Numbered from the stretch's first letter, positions 26,082-34,518 are shown. The stretch is DNA of 45,298 bases from Rahnella bruchi (GCF_003614975.1 NZ_QZWI01000023.1:1-45298), one strand, 5' to 3'. Program-made: numbers and translations. The notes: generated by a model from the letters alone, not told the origin.

Positions 26082-27809
26082 ATGAAATTAATAAGCCTCA
26101 AAGAACACTGGCGCGCGCTGTGTCTGATACCTCTTTTGTTTGCGGGATATTCTTCTTTAAGTTCAGCGGCTGAAAATACACCAGCCCCGTCAATGGATAT
26201 TGTTAAACCGGTAAAAGTGTGTGCCGATCTCAATAAGGTGTCGCTGACTGACATCGGCGGCGAGGGCAGCCGAATCACCTCAGCGAAAGAGATTACCATC
26301 AACGACGCAACGGCCTGCGAAGTGGAGGGTAATGTGCACCCGACCATCGGCTTTAAAGTTCTTTTGCCGGTATCTTCCTGGCAACAGCGTTATATGCAAA
26401 TCGGTTGTGGGGGGTTGTGCGGCAATATCTCGCTGCAAATTGGCGCGGCAGCCGGTTGCACACCATTACAAACCAATGGTTTCGTGATGGCCGCCACCGA
26501 CATGGGCCATTCGATGCAGGAAGTGGATTTCGGTAAAGATCCACAAATGCGCAAAGATTTCGCCTACCGCAGCCAGCATCTGATCGCTGAAGTGTCGAAG
26601 AAACTGATCGCGGAATACTACGGGCGTGCGCCTGCGTATTCCTATTTCAACGGCTGTTCGGACGGAGGTCGCGAAGCCCTGATGGAAGCGCAACGTTTCC
26701 CGCATGATTTCAACGGTGTGATTGCCGGGGCGGCAGCGATGAACTTCCAGTCGCAAAATGCCGTTTATCACGCGTGGCAGGCGCTGGCGAATACTGGACC
26801 AGATGGAAATGCGGTGATAGTTGCTTCCCGTTTGCCAGTGATCCATAACGCCGTGTTGAAACAGTGCGACGCACTGGATGGCCAGACCGACGGCCTGATT
26901 GCCGACCCGCAAAGCTGTCATGTGAATATTGCCTCGATGGCCTGCAAAACGGATGCTGCTCAGGAAAACTGCCTGTCAGCCGCTGAAATTGCCACTTTAA
27001 CCAAATTGTACGCTGGACCGGTTGATCCGAAGACCGGTGCAAAACTGACCGTCGGTGGTCCGCAACCGGGTTCTGAGCTGGCATGGGAAGGCGTATTTGT
27101 GCCGGAAAAAGCCAGCGATCCGATTTTCAGCTCGTTTATCGCGCTGCCATCGCTGAAATTCCTAAATTATGAAAAAAATCCGTCAGAACATTTTACGTTG
27201 AAAAACGTGAAATTCACCGAAGCCGGATTTGATGAACTGCGTAAAATGCACCCCCTTTATGATGCCACCAACCCGGATCTCTCTGCATTCAAGGCTGCGG
27301 GCGGCAAGCTGATTATCTGGCATGGCTGGGCAGATCCGCATATCTCCCCGCTTAATTCCGTGGCGTATCATCAGGCAGTAGGCCATGTGATGGGCGCGAC
27401 GAGCCGCGATCAGTTTGAGCGTCTGTATCTGTTGCCGGGCGTGCATCACTGCTCCGGCGGTGAAGGTCCGAGTCTGGTGGATTTCCTCACGCCGATGATG
27501 AACTGGGTGGAGAAAGACATCGCGCCGGACAGCATTACCACTTATCAGGCGGCGAAAGAGCAGAAGATCCAGTTCGGCCAGCCGATACCAGAGCGCGGCA
27601 AACAGCCAGCGACCGATATCCGTCTGGAGAAAATCCCGATGGGTGCAGTGTCACGTCCTGTCTTCCCGTATCCGGATTACGCGGTGTACGGCGGAAAGGG
27701 CGATGTGAATGCGGCAGCCAGCTATATTCGCAAACCGCTGGCGACGCAGCCGGCGGCGTATCACTGGTTGGGCGAGGATTTCTATCAGCCGTTAACGTTT
27801 ATGAATTAA
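26082..27809 (+). CDS. Tannase/feruloyl esterase family protein
   Basis: A 575-residue exported esterase that would hydrolyse gallate or hydroxycinnamate esters. The start was set at the ATG preceded by AAGGAA, giving a signal peptide cleaved after SSA (about residue 29). Tannase-family catalytic parts are present: GCSDGGRE with the serine nucleophile beside Cys, WHGWADP with the Asp, and VHHCSGG with His-Cys, the CS-D-HC arrangement, which allows the disulphide that joins the active site. Several more cysteines suit a periplasmic or secreted protein. It interrupts the yqjH/yqjI pair known from E. coli. With the gallate-decarboxylase-like genes at 34.6-36.8 kb it could form a tannin route. 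Confidence 0.88.
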   Translation: MKLISLKEHWRALCLIPLLFAGYSSLSSAAENTPAPSMDIVKPVKVCADLNKVSLTDIGGEGSRITSAKEITINDATACEVEGNVHPTIGFKVLLPVSSWQQRYMQIGCGGLCGNISLQIGAAAGCTPLQTNGFVMAATDMGHSMQEVDFGKDPQMRKDFAYRSQHLIAEVSKKLIAEYYGRAPAYSYFNGCSDGGREALMEAQRFPHDFNGVIAGAAAMNFQSQNAVYHAWQALANTGPDGNAVIVASRLPVIHNAVLKQCDALDGQTDGLIADPQSCHVNIASMACKTDAAQENCLSAAEIATLTKLYAGPVDPKTGAKLTVGGPQPGSELAWEGVFVPEKASDPIFSSFIALPSLKFLNYEKNPSEHFTLKNVKFTEAGFDELRKMHPLYDATNPDLSAFKAAGGKLIIWHGWADPHISPLNSVAYHQAVGHVMGATSRDQFERLYLLPGVHHCSGGEGPSLVDFLTPMMNWVEKDIAPDSITTYQAAKEQKIQFGQPIPERGKQPATDIRLEKIPMGAVSRPVFPYPDYAVYGGKGDVNAAASYIRKPLATQPAAYHWLGEDFYQPLTFMN

Positions 27810-27836
27810 CCACCAGATCGGTGTTCAGGCCGGTTT

Positions 27837-27864
27837 CATCAGGCAGGCTACGGCCTGCCTGATG
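27837..27864 (+). terminator. 12-bp perfect hairpin after tannase gene
   Basis: CATCAGGCAGGC and GCCTGCCTGATG pair around TACG, 27 bases after the stop. It has no U-run. Confidence 0.55.
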
Positions 27865-27942
27865 TGTTATGGCATTGTGAAAGAGGGCTTAACCCGTTAT
27901 CTTTAAGGGATATCTGTACGCACTTTTTACGTAATTCTGACT

Positions 27943-28497
27943 ATGGTTCTGATGAAAAATAATCCTTTGGGTAATGACCGTCCTCCAGCCACATCCGGCC
28001 ATAAACCGAACTGCGTTGCGGCGAAAAAACATCGCCGCGAAAGAATGTTCGAAACAGGTGATATCCGCCTGCTGATGCTGCATTTTTTGCAGCAACGTTC
28101 TGCGCATGGTTATGAGCTGATCAAAGCCATCGAAGACTTGTCCAAGGGTGAATACACACCGAGCGCCAGTATTATTTATCCGAACCTGACGTTTCTTGAG
28201 GAGCAGGGTCTTATTACGGCGAATCAGGAAGAGGGTGGTAAGAAGCAATACTCGATTACGCATGAAGGAACGCAATCGCTGGCCGGACAGGGCGATCTGC
28301 TCGGTTCAGTGACCGAAAAACTGTTTTCACTGGCGATTTTATCCAATAACCGCAGCATTCCGGAAATGCAGCGGGCGATTAACAATATGCGCATGGCGCT
28401 CAATCTGCGTTTGGCGAAAGGGCCGATCGAACAGGAAACGCTGTATAAAATCACCGATGCATTAGACAAAGCGACGAAAGAAATCGAGCGTAGCTAA
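27943..28497 (+). CDS. PadR-family regulator, YqjI-like
   Basis: A 184-residue PadR winged-helix repressor. The DNA-binding domain (about residues 38-115: GDIRLLMLHFLQQRSAHGYELIKAIEDLSKGEYTPS..IYP) is very close to E. coli YqjI, and a helical C-terminal dimerisation domain follows. E. coli YqjI has a His/Cys-rich N-terminal extension that senses nickel or iron; here that part is short, with only scattered His and one Cys, so metal sensing may be altered. The start is uncertain (ATG at 27943 or 27952). It probably controls yqjH, now separated from it by the tannase gene, and may control the tannase as well. Confidence 0.8.
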   Translation: MVLMKNNPLGNDRPPATSGHKPNCVAAKKHRRERMFETGDIRLLMLHFLQQRSAHGYELIKAIEDLSKGEYTPSASIIYPNLTFLEEQGLITANQEEGGKKQYSITHEGTQSLAGQGDLLGSVTEKLFSLAILSNNRSIPEMQRAINNMRMALNLRLAKGPIEQETLYKITDALDKATKEIERS

Positions 28498-28514
28498 ACG
28501 GATTATCAAAAACT

Positions 28515-28540
28515 ATAAAGCCTCCGACCGGAGGCTTTAT
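28515..28540. terminator. Bidirectional terminator
   Basis: ATAAAGCCTCC and GGAGGCTTTAT pair around GACC, between the convergent yqjI-like and map-like genes. Confidence 0.8.
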
Positions 28541-28564
28541 ACGTTCAGGAAATATCACGGGAAA

Positions 28565-29365
28565 TCAGTTTTCTTCAGGCCACGGCGTCAGAATTTCATA
28601 ACCCGTTTTCGTCACCGCAATCATATGTTCCCACTGCGCGGACAACGAATGATCTTTCGTCACCACCGTCCAGCCGTCAGGCAGCACTTTGTTCTGCTTT
28701 TTACCGGCGTTCAGCATCGGTTCGATGGTGAATAACATGCCTTCCTGCAAGACCAGGCCGCGGCCTTTTTCGCCGTAATGCAGCACCTGCGGATCTTCGT
28801 GATACCCCATGCCGATGCCGTGACCGCAATATTCTTCCACAATGGAAAACCCTTCGCGTTTCGCAACAGCAGCAATGGCATAACCCACATCGCCGAGCGT
28901 TGCGCCGGGGCGAACCACTTCGATACCGGCCATCATTGCTTCAAAGGTGGTATCCACCAGACGGCGCGCCATAATGCTCGGTTCACCGGCGTAATACATG
29001 CGGCTGGTGTCGCCGTACCAGCTGTCTTTGATCAGCGCCACGTCGATGTTCACGATATCGCCTTTCTTCAAGGCTTTATCGGAAGGAATACCGTGGCAAA
29101 TGACATGGTTGACGGAGGTGCAGGTGGTTTTCTGATAGCCGTGGTAACCGATATTGGCCGGGATCGCCTGCAGTTCATTGACGATAAAATCGTGGCAGAT
29201 GCGGTCCAGTTCGTTGGTTGTGACGCCGGGCACCACGTAAGGCGTGATCATGTGTAACACGCGCGCAGCGAGTTTACCGGCGATACGGGCTTTATCGATG
29301 CCTTCCGGCGTTTTGACCATGCGGTTATTGTTGACGAAATACCGGCTGTCTAAACCATTATTCAT
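28565..29365 (-). CDS. Type I methionine aminopeptidase paralogue
   Basis: A 266-residue metalloenzyme of the family that trims initiator Met. All five metal ligands are present: Asp108, Asp119, His182 (GHGIG), Glu215 (TIEPM) and Glu246 (WEH), each offset by 11 from E. coli Map. His91 in CHGIP is also kept. The housekeeping map gene is normally beside rpsB. This one overlaps by eight bases, and is probably translationally coupled to, a ParD-like antitoxin gene, so it is likely a second, specialised copy. Whether it works as a toxin, as a peptidase for special proteins, or as back-up cannot be told from sequence. Confidence 0.88.
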   Translation of the reverse strand: MNNGLDSRYFVNNNRMVKTPEGIDKARIAGKLAARVLHMITPYVVPGVTTNELDRICHDFIVNELQAIPANIGYHGYQKTTCTSVNHVICHGIPSDKALKKGDIVNIDVALIKDSWYGDTSRMYYAGEPSIMARRLVDTTFEAMMAGIEVVRPGATLGDVGYAIAAVAKREGFSIVEEYCGHGIGMGYHEDPQVLHYGEKGRGLVLQEGMLFTIEPMLNAGKKQNKVLPDGWTVVTKDHSLSAQWEHMIAVTKTGYEILTPWPEEN

Positions 29366-29612
29366 TGCTTGCCTTCCTCTGTGTGCCGCCGACGTTTAAC
29401 AGCGTGCGGATACTTCCGGTGTTTTCTTCCGATTCCATGCTGCATCGCACCAGCAGTTGCGAAATCTCACTGTGCGTCATGTCCGGGTGCGTCTCCATCA
29501 GCATGCCAATCTTCATCCAGTGTTCGGCCTGGGCGTTGATGGAACGCGTATACGCCAGACTGGCGATACGCAGATTCTCATGCATCAGTTCAGAAATTTT
29601 GATGATACCCAT
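29358..29612 (-). CDS. ParD-like antitoxin-family protein
   Basis: An 84-residue protein beginning MGIIKISELMHENLRIASLAYTRSINAQAEHW, the typical ParD-like (ribbon-helix-helix) start, where a beta strand and two helices bind DNA as a dimer. Its C-terminal half is helical and acidic, as expected for a partner-binding tail. No ParE or RelE toxin follows; the next gene, overlapping by eight bases, encodes a methionine aminopeptidase. It is first in the operon and a near-palindrome lies in its promoter, consistent with autoregulation. Confidence 0.75.
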   Translation of the reverse strand: MGIIKISELMHENLRIASLAYTRSINAQAEHWMKIGMLMETHPDMTHSEISQLLVRCSMESEENTGSIRTLLNVGGTQRKASNE

Positions 29613-29624
29613 CGGGCGTCCTCA

Positions 29625-29658
29625 GTAGTATACGAATCATATATGTTTTATATACTAC
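29625..29658 (-). promoter_or_regulatory. Operator candidate for the ParD-like/map operon
   Basis: GTAGTATA and TATACTAC are perfect 8-bp inverted arms, 18 bases apart, enclosing CATATATG and AT-rich promoter-like sequence just upstream of the ParD-like gene. This is the layout of a self-repressed antitoxin operon. Confidence 0.5.
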
Positions 29659-29771
29659 GTGTAATGAACGCTAAACTCAACCTGCGCATTTCATGACACC
29701 TGTCGGGCAATGGCGTATATTGTGGCGAGTTTTCAATCTCTTATCCCAAATTATAAATTCAAAAGGTTCAC

Positions 29772-30161
29772 ATGAAATCTACACGTAAGTTACTTATTGG
29801 CCTGGTGTGCATTTTTTCAATGGCAGGATGCTCGCGTACCGAACCGGTATTAACGCCACACACCACCATTACGACGCACAATTCTGAAGACCAGATTAAA
29901 ATCGCCATCATGAGCGCCGGATTGAATCGTGGCTGGATCATGACCGCTGCCGGTCCGGGCGTGATTAATGGCCGTCTGAACAACCGTGATCACGTGGCGA
30001 ATATCCGCGTTAATTACACACAAAACAGCTACACCATTAATTATGTGAGCAGTACTAATCTGATGGCGGATAAAGGTGAAATCCACCGCGGTTATAATCA
30101 CTGGGTGAATAACCTCGATAACGATATTCAGATCCGTCTGGCGTCCAGCGCCGCGAAATAA
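29772..30161 (+). CDS. Small putative lipoprotein
   Basis: A 129-residue protein with lipoprotein signal peptide ending SMAGC (Cys20). The mature part has a beta-rich sequence (RVNYTQNSYTINYVSS) and is followed by a strong terminator. AAAAGG precedes ATG by about 7 bases. I cannot assign a function; the pattern resembles small enterobacterial lipoproteins of unknown role. It stands alone between the ParD-like operon and the molybdoenzyme cluster. Confidence 0.75.
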   Translation: MKSTRKLLIGLVCIFSMAGCSRTEPVLTPHTTITTHNSEDQIKIAIMSAGLNRGWIMTAAGPGVINGRLNNRDHVANIRVNYTQNSYTINYVSSTNLMADKGEIHRGYNHWVNNLDNDIQIRLASSAAK

Positions 30162-30186
30162 CATTGTCTGAATCGTATAAAAAATA

Positions 30187-30219
30187 AAACGCCCCCGCTG
30201 AACAGATGGGGGCGTTTTT
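30187..30219. terminator. Bidirectional terminator
   Basis: AAACGCCCCC and GGGGGCGTTT are paired and followed by T-rich sequence on both strands. It separates the convergent lipoprotein and MXKDX genes. Confidence 0.85.
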
Positions 30220-30244
30220 GCTACATGGCCGGGTTTAGTGGCGC

Positions 30245-30526
30245 TTACTGGCTCGAGGTGTCTTTTTTCATCGCGTCTTTTGACATGTTGTCTTTAGACA
30301 TTGAGTCTTTAGACATGCTGTCTTTCTTCATATGATCTTTAGACATGCAGTCTTTGCCCATGCTGTTTTTCGCCATTGAATCTTTGCCCATGCTGTCTTT
30401 TTTCATGCAGTCTTTCGACATATGGCCCATGGTATCTTTCTTCGCCATTGCGTCAGCAGCATAAGTGGTGCTCACCGCGCCCATCATCAGACAAGCAGAC
30501 ATCATCATTACGGTTAACTTTTTCAT
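30245..30526 (-). CDS. Pentapeptide MXKDX repeat protein
   Basis: A 93-residue exported protein. Residues 1-23 form a signal peptide (cleavage after TYA), and the rest is a run of Met-x-Lys-Asp-x units such as KDSMSKDSMSKDNMSKD with a few Cys and His. The known MXKDX family has no settled function. The dense Met, Asp, Cys and His pattern suggests metal binding, perhaps copper, in the periplasm (inference). It is downstream of the molybdoenzyme/cytochrome genes with a 70-base gap and its own AAGGAA site, probably the same operon. Confidence 0.85.
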   Translation of the reverse strand: MKKLTVMMMSACLMMGAVSTTYAADAMAKKDTMGHMSKDCMKKDSMGKDSMAKNSMGKDCMSKDHMKKDSMSKDSMSKDNMSKDAMKKDTSSQ

Positions 30527-30596
30527 GGTAATTCCTTCTTTTAGGTTTTGAGGTACAAAGGTTGTTGTGGACAGTGTTGATCCCTATGGATCATGT

Positions 30597-31400
30597 TCAG
30601 CTTCCGCCGAACCAGTTGTAGCCCTGATCTTCCCAGTAGCCACCGGTGAACTTGTTGGTTATTTCAATGACTTCGATATGTTTTGGATTCTTATAGCCGA
30701 GTTTGGTCGGCATTCTGAGCTTCATCGGGAAGCCGTATTTACGCGGTAAAATCTGTCCGTCATAAGTCAGCGCCAGCAGGGTTTGCGGGTGCAGCGCCGT
30801 CGCCATATCAATGCTGGTGTAGTACTGGTCGGCACATTTAAAACTGACATATTCCGCTGTGAGATCGGCCCCAATCAGGCGCAGAAAATCACCGAACGGC
30901 ACGCCGCCCCATTTGCCAATCGCGCTCCAGCCTTCGACACAAATGTGTCGGGTCACCTGGCTGACCTGCGCCATTTTGTACAGCGTCGGCAAAGACCATT
31001 CGCGTTTATCCAGCGCCAGACCGGCGATTTTCAGGCGATAAGCGTTGCCGTCGACTTCCGGTGCGTCGTCTTCGGCATAAAACGCATTAAACGGAAACGG
31101 GCGGGTGATCATCGATTCCGCATATACCGGCGCGAGACGTGTCGAACCGAACAGCCAGCCCTGCACGCGGTCGTTAAAGCCGGAGATTTTGCTCAGTGCA
31201 GTTTCTACGCTGGCGTTATCGCTGATGTCGCAACCGGTCAGCATCGCGACGCCGCCGAGTGTCAGCCCGCGTTGCAGGAACAGGCGGCGTGAAGGCGCAT
31301 CCAGTTCGCGGATAATCTGTTTTTTCGCTTCCTGTAAAATCGCTTCGCTGTCGGAAGGACTGAATATCTGGCTGATACTTTTTTTGAGGATATTTTTCAT
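30597..31400 (-). CDS. Molybdopterin-dependent oxidoreductase, MsrP/YedY type
   Basis: A 267-residue protein of the sulfite-oxidase-like molybdopterin fold. The N-terminus has a Tat motif (SRRLFLQRG, Arg38-Arg39), and the hydrophobic segment ends in LTGC (Cys57), so it could be a Tat-exported lipoprotein. Mo ligand Cys154 lies in RHICVEGW, and family motifs follow (GGVPFGDFLRL, LTYDGQ, YGFPMKLRMP). It is ten bases after a cytochrome b gene, its likely electron donor. The substrate is unknown: MsrP reduces methionine sulfoxide in periplasmic proteins, and this may do the same or something related. Confidence 0.85.
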   Translation of the reverse strand: MKNILKKSISQIFSPSDSEAILQEAKKQIIRELDAPSRRLFLQRGLTLGGVAMLTGCDISDNASVETALSKISGFNDRVQGWLFGSTRLAPVYAESMITRPFPFNAFYAEDDAPEVDGNAYRLKIAGLALDKREWSLPTLYKMAQVSQVTRHICVEGWSAIGKWGGVPFGDFLRLIGADLTAEYVSFKCADQYYTSIDMATALHPQTLLALTYDGQILPRKYGFPMKLRMPTKLGYKNPKHIEVIEITNKFTGGYWEDQGYNWFGGS

Positions 31401-31410
31401 CAGGTCTTCC

Positions 31411-32037
31411 TTAACGTCCGCGGATCATGGCAATCAGGGTTTTCGGCACCAGCGCCACCATCACGATATGCAGCACCACAAATCCCACCAGTGACGCCAT
31501 CGCCAGAAAATGTACGTAACGCGCCGTATCAAAGCCGCCCATCAGTTCGCGCAGCAGCGGAAATTGCACGGATTTCCATACCACCAGCCCGGAAAGCACC
31601 AGCACGATGCCGTCGAACATCACGAACACATACGCCGCACGCTGCACCATGTTGTAGTGACGTAAATCGTCGTGTTTCAGCTTTCCGCGCAGGGCGGCCA
31701 GCAAATCATTGAAGATGCCGCGCGGCGTCAGCGGCCAGAATTTCTTTTTCATCCGGCCGGTAAAAATGTTCATCAGCAGATAAAACAGACCGTTGATTCC
31801 AAACAGCCACATACCGGCGAAGTGCCACTGAATACCGCCGCCGAGCCAGTCACCCAGCGTGACCGCACGAGGAAAATCAAAATCAAACAGTGGGGAGGCG
31901 TTATAAATCTGCCAGCCGCTGGTCACCATAATCAGCACGGCCAGCGCGTTCAACCAGTGCGTCAGACGCAGCCATAATGGATGTACGATGGCGGGTTTTT
32001 GTTTTGCCTGATCGGGTAAATCCGTGTGTATTGTCAT
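31411..32037 (-). CDS. Cytochrome b561-type membrane subunit
   Basis: A 208-residue integral membrane protein with four predicted membrane segments and conserved heme-ligand-type histidines: His19 and His27 (PLWLRLTHWLNA), His72 in QWHFAGMW and two near the end (YVHFLAMA, VLHIVMV). It resembles the di-heme cytochrome b subunits that feed molybdoenzymes. It is the first gene of the leftward operon and stands back-to-back with a two-component system, so it probably responds to that system. It would carry quinol electrons to the periplasmic oxidoreductase. Confidence 0.85.
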   Translation of the reverse strand: MTIHTDLPDQAKQKPAIVHPLWLRLTHWLNALAVLIMVTSGWQIYNASPLFDFDFPRAVTLGDWLGGGIQWHFAGMWLFGINGLFYLLMNIFTGRMKKKFWPLTPRGIFNDLLAALRGKLKHDDLRHYNMVQRAAYVFVMFDGIVLVLSGLVVWKSVQFPLLRELMGGFDTARYVHFLAMASLVGFVVLHIVMVALVPKTLIAMIRGR

Positions 32038-32190
32038 GTTGTCATCCGGCTGTCCGTCCTGTGATGAAACGAGTATTGAACGGATTTGTTCCCCGAGACC
32101 TCACGCAAAGTTAAATAAAATGTGATAACTCGCAGGCGGTTGCTTGTGTAGACTCAAACCATTGGGAAGTGCCACGTTTTGGGATAACAC

Positions 32191-32913
32191 ATGGATAAGA
32201 CGAAGAAGATCCTGATTGTTGAAGATGACGGAGATATCGCCGAACTGTTAAGCCTGCATCTGCGCGATGAAGGTTATCAAATCACTCACGCCGCAGATGG
32301 CAATCTGGGCGTGGCGCATCTGGAAAAGGGCGGCTGGGACGCGCTGATCCTCGACCTGATGCTGCCGGGCGTAGACGGCCTGGAAATCTGCCGCCGCGCC
32401 CGCAACATGACGCGTTATACGCCGATCATTATTATCAGCGCGCGTTCCAGCGAAGTGCATCGTGTACTGGGGCTAGAACTGGGCGCGGACGATTATCTGG
32501 CCAAACCTTTCTCGATGCTGGAACTGGTAGCGCGGGTCAAAGCGCTGTTCCGGCGGCAGGAAGCGATGAGCCGCAACATGAAAATGGACGCCGGAACGCT
32601 GAGTTTCTCCGGGCTGGTGATCGACCCGATTGCGCGCGAAGTAATGCTCAGTCAGCAGCCCGTAGAACTGACGCCGCGCGAGTTTGATCTGCTGTATTTC
32701 TTTGCCAAAAATCCCGGCAAAGTGTTCTCGCGTCTCAGCCTGCTCAATCAGGTCTGGGGCTACGAACACGAAGGGTATGAGCATACGGTGAACACCCATA
32801 TCAACCGGCTGCGCATCAAGATAGAAGCTAATCCGGCTGAGCCGGAACGTATTCTGACCGTGTGGGGAAAAGGCTATAAGTTCGTGTCTTCTGCTGAAGA
32901 TGCGCAAGGGTAA
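32191..32913 (+). CDS. OmpR-family response regulator
   Basis: A 240-residue regulator: receiver domain (1-120) with acidic pocket ED at 11-12, phospho-acceptor Asp55 (LILDLMLPG) and Lys105 (AKPFS), then a winged-helix DNA-binding domain (about 135-232, VELTPREFDLLYFF, VNTHINRLRIKI, VWGKGYKF). It lies three bases before the histidine kinase gene and divergent from the cytochrome/molybdoenzyme/MXKDX operon, its likely target. The arrangement resembles HprSR (YedWV) next to msrPQ in E. coli. Confidence 0.93.
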   Translation: MDKTKKILIVEDDGDIAELLSLHLRDEGYQITHAADGNLGVAHLEKGGWDALILDLMLPGVDGLEICRRARNMTRYTPIIIISARSSEVHRVLGLELGADDYLAKPFSMLELVARVKALFRRQEAMSRNMKMDAGTLSFSGLVIDPIAREVMLSQQPVELTPREFDLLYFFAKNPGKVFSRLSLLNQVWGYEHEGYEHTVNTHINRLRIKIEANPAEPERILTVWGKGYKFVSSAEDAQG

Positions 32914-32916
32914 ATC

Positions 32917-34383
32917 ATGAAAAATCTCACGCTGGCACAAAGACTGACCCTGGTATTTACGGTGTTACTGATCGCCTGCTGCGCGCTTTCCGGCTATATG
33001 CAGGTGCGTTCCAGCAATCAGTACAGCCAGTCGGTTATTCAGCGGCTGTCGGTCAATCTGGCGACACAGATTGCGGCGAATAATCCGCTGCTCAGCGAGG
33101 GCAACTGGGATCCGAAAGTGGTTCATACCCTGTTTGACCAGCTGATGGCGGTGAATCCAAGCGTTGAGGTTTATCTGCTGGATAAAGACGGCAATATTGT
33201 GGGCAATGCAGCGCCGGCAGGCAGACTGCAAGAAAAACGCATCGATCTGGCGCCGGTGAACGCGCTGCTGCATGGCGCAAAAATGCCGGTGTATGGCGAC
33301 AATCCACGGGATCCGCAGACTCCGCAGGTCTTTAGCGCTGCGCCGTTGGAGGTTAATGGCCAGACAGAGGGCTATGTGTATATCGTTTTGCTCGGCGACG
33401 CTTACACCGCGCTGACCAGCGACGCGCAATATCAGTCGGCGATATCGCTGGCGCTGCGTTCGATGGGGCTGGTGGCATTATTTGGTTTGCTGGCCGGTGC
33501 GCTGGCATTCCGCTGGGTAACACGCCCAGTGCGCAAATTGACCGCGCAGATTGCCCGGCTGGATACCGGCGGAATGGAGGCAATTCAGGCGCTGGCGAAA
33601 GCGGATGTGCCGGAAGGCGCTGCCCGTGATGAAGTCACGCAGCTGCAACAGGCGTTTATCGCGCTGGCAAAGCGTATCGATCAGCAATGGCAAAGCCTGA
33701 TGGTGCAGGATCAGCAACGGCGTGAATTTATCGCCAATATCTCCCACGATCTGCGCACGCCGCTGACTTCGCTGCACGGCTATCTGGAAACGTTGTCGGT
33801 GAAATCAGACAATCTGAGCAACGAAGACCGCCAGCGTTATCTCAATATCGCCCTGACGCAGAGTAAAAAAGTTGGTCGTCTGGCGCAGGAATTATTCGAA
33901 CTGGCGCGCCTCGAATACGGCGTGGTGAAACCACAGAAAGAACCGTTCTCGCTGAGTGAATTAGTGCAGGATGTTTTCCAGAAATTCGAGCTGGCAACCG
34001 AAACCCGTGGTCAAACATTACTGGCCGATATCACACCGGGTATTCCGCTGGTGAATGCCGATCTCGGCATGATTGAGCGGGTGCTGACCAATCTGCTGGA
34101 TAACGCTATCCGCTTCACGCCCGAAGACGGCACGATTGAAATCAAACTGTGGACCCAGGCAGGGCAGGTGATGGTGCAACTCAAAGACAGCGGACCGGGC
34201 ATTGCGCCAGAGCTGAAAGACAATCTGTTTGTGCGTCCGTCAATTCTCAGCACCAACAAACACCGCGCAGGCGGGCTGGGGCTGATGATCGTGCGCCGTA
34301 TTCTGCAACTTCACGGCAGTGATATCCGCCTGATTGAACAGTCAAAACAGGGTGCCTGTTTTCAATTTTCAGTGCCGGTCTAA
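32917..34383 (+). CDS. Sensor histidine kinase
   Basis: A 488-residue inner-membrane kinase. A membrane segment (about 10-28) is followed by a periplasmic domain of about 140 residues with PAS-like sequence (VEVYLLDKDGNIVG), a second membrane segment (about 180-200), and a HAMP region. The H-box is NISHDLRTPLTSLHG (His277), the N-box NLLDNAIRFTPEDG, the G-boxes DSGPGI and GGLGLMIVRRI. The ligand is not identifiable. It is the cognate partner of the regulator just upstream. Confidence 0.93.
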   Translation: MKNLTLAQRLTLVFTVLLIACCALSGYMQVRSSNQYSQSVIQRLSVNLATQIAANNPLLSEGNWDPKVVHTLFDQLMAVNPSVEVYLLDKDGNIVGNAAPAGRLQEKRIDLAPVNALLHGAKMPVYGDNPRDPQTPQVFSAAPLEVNGQTEGYVYIVLLGDAYTALTSDAQYQSAISLALRSMGLVALFGLLAGALAFRWVTRPVRKLTAQIARLDTGGMEAIQALAKADVPEGAARDEVTQLQQAFIALAKRIDQQWQSLMVQDQQRREFIANISHDLRTPLTSLHGYLETLSVKSDNLSNEDRQRYLNIALTQSKKVGRLAQELFELARLEYGVVKPQKEPFSLSELVQDVFQKFELATETRGQTLLADITPGIPLVNADLGMIERVLTNLLDNAIRFTPEDGTIEIKLWTQAGQVMVQLKDSGPGIAPELKDNLFVRPSILSTNKHRAGGLGLMIVRRILQLHGSDIRLIEQSKQGACFQFSVPV

Positions 34384-34402
34384 ATTCCAATTTATTAATT
34401 TG

Positions 34403-34426
34403 CGTTACGGTGTGATGGCCGTAACG
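34403..34426 (+). terminator. Hairpin after histidine kinase gene
   Basis: CGTTACGG and CCGTAACG pair perfectly, 20 bases after the stop. No U-run; the rest of the 246-base gap to the ubiD-like gene is AT-rich and holds the promoter. Confidence 0.5.
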
Positions 34427-34501
34427 TAAATAGCGTAAAATGACGTCGGAAAGTTATTATTCTGTATTAATAAGTGTTAAATAATAATTATAGTTTTGAT
34501 A

Positions 34502-34518
34502 TAAACCAAAAAGGTTTA
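34502..34518 (+). promoter_or_regulatory. Palindrome upstream of ubiD-like gene, possible LysR operator
   Basis: TAAACC-AAAAA-GGTTTA, perfect six-base arms around five A, lies about 112 bases before the ubiD-like start. A LysR gene lies at the far end of the operon. Confidence 0.4.
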
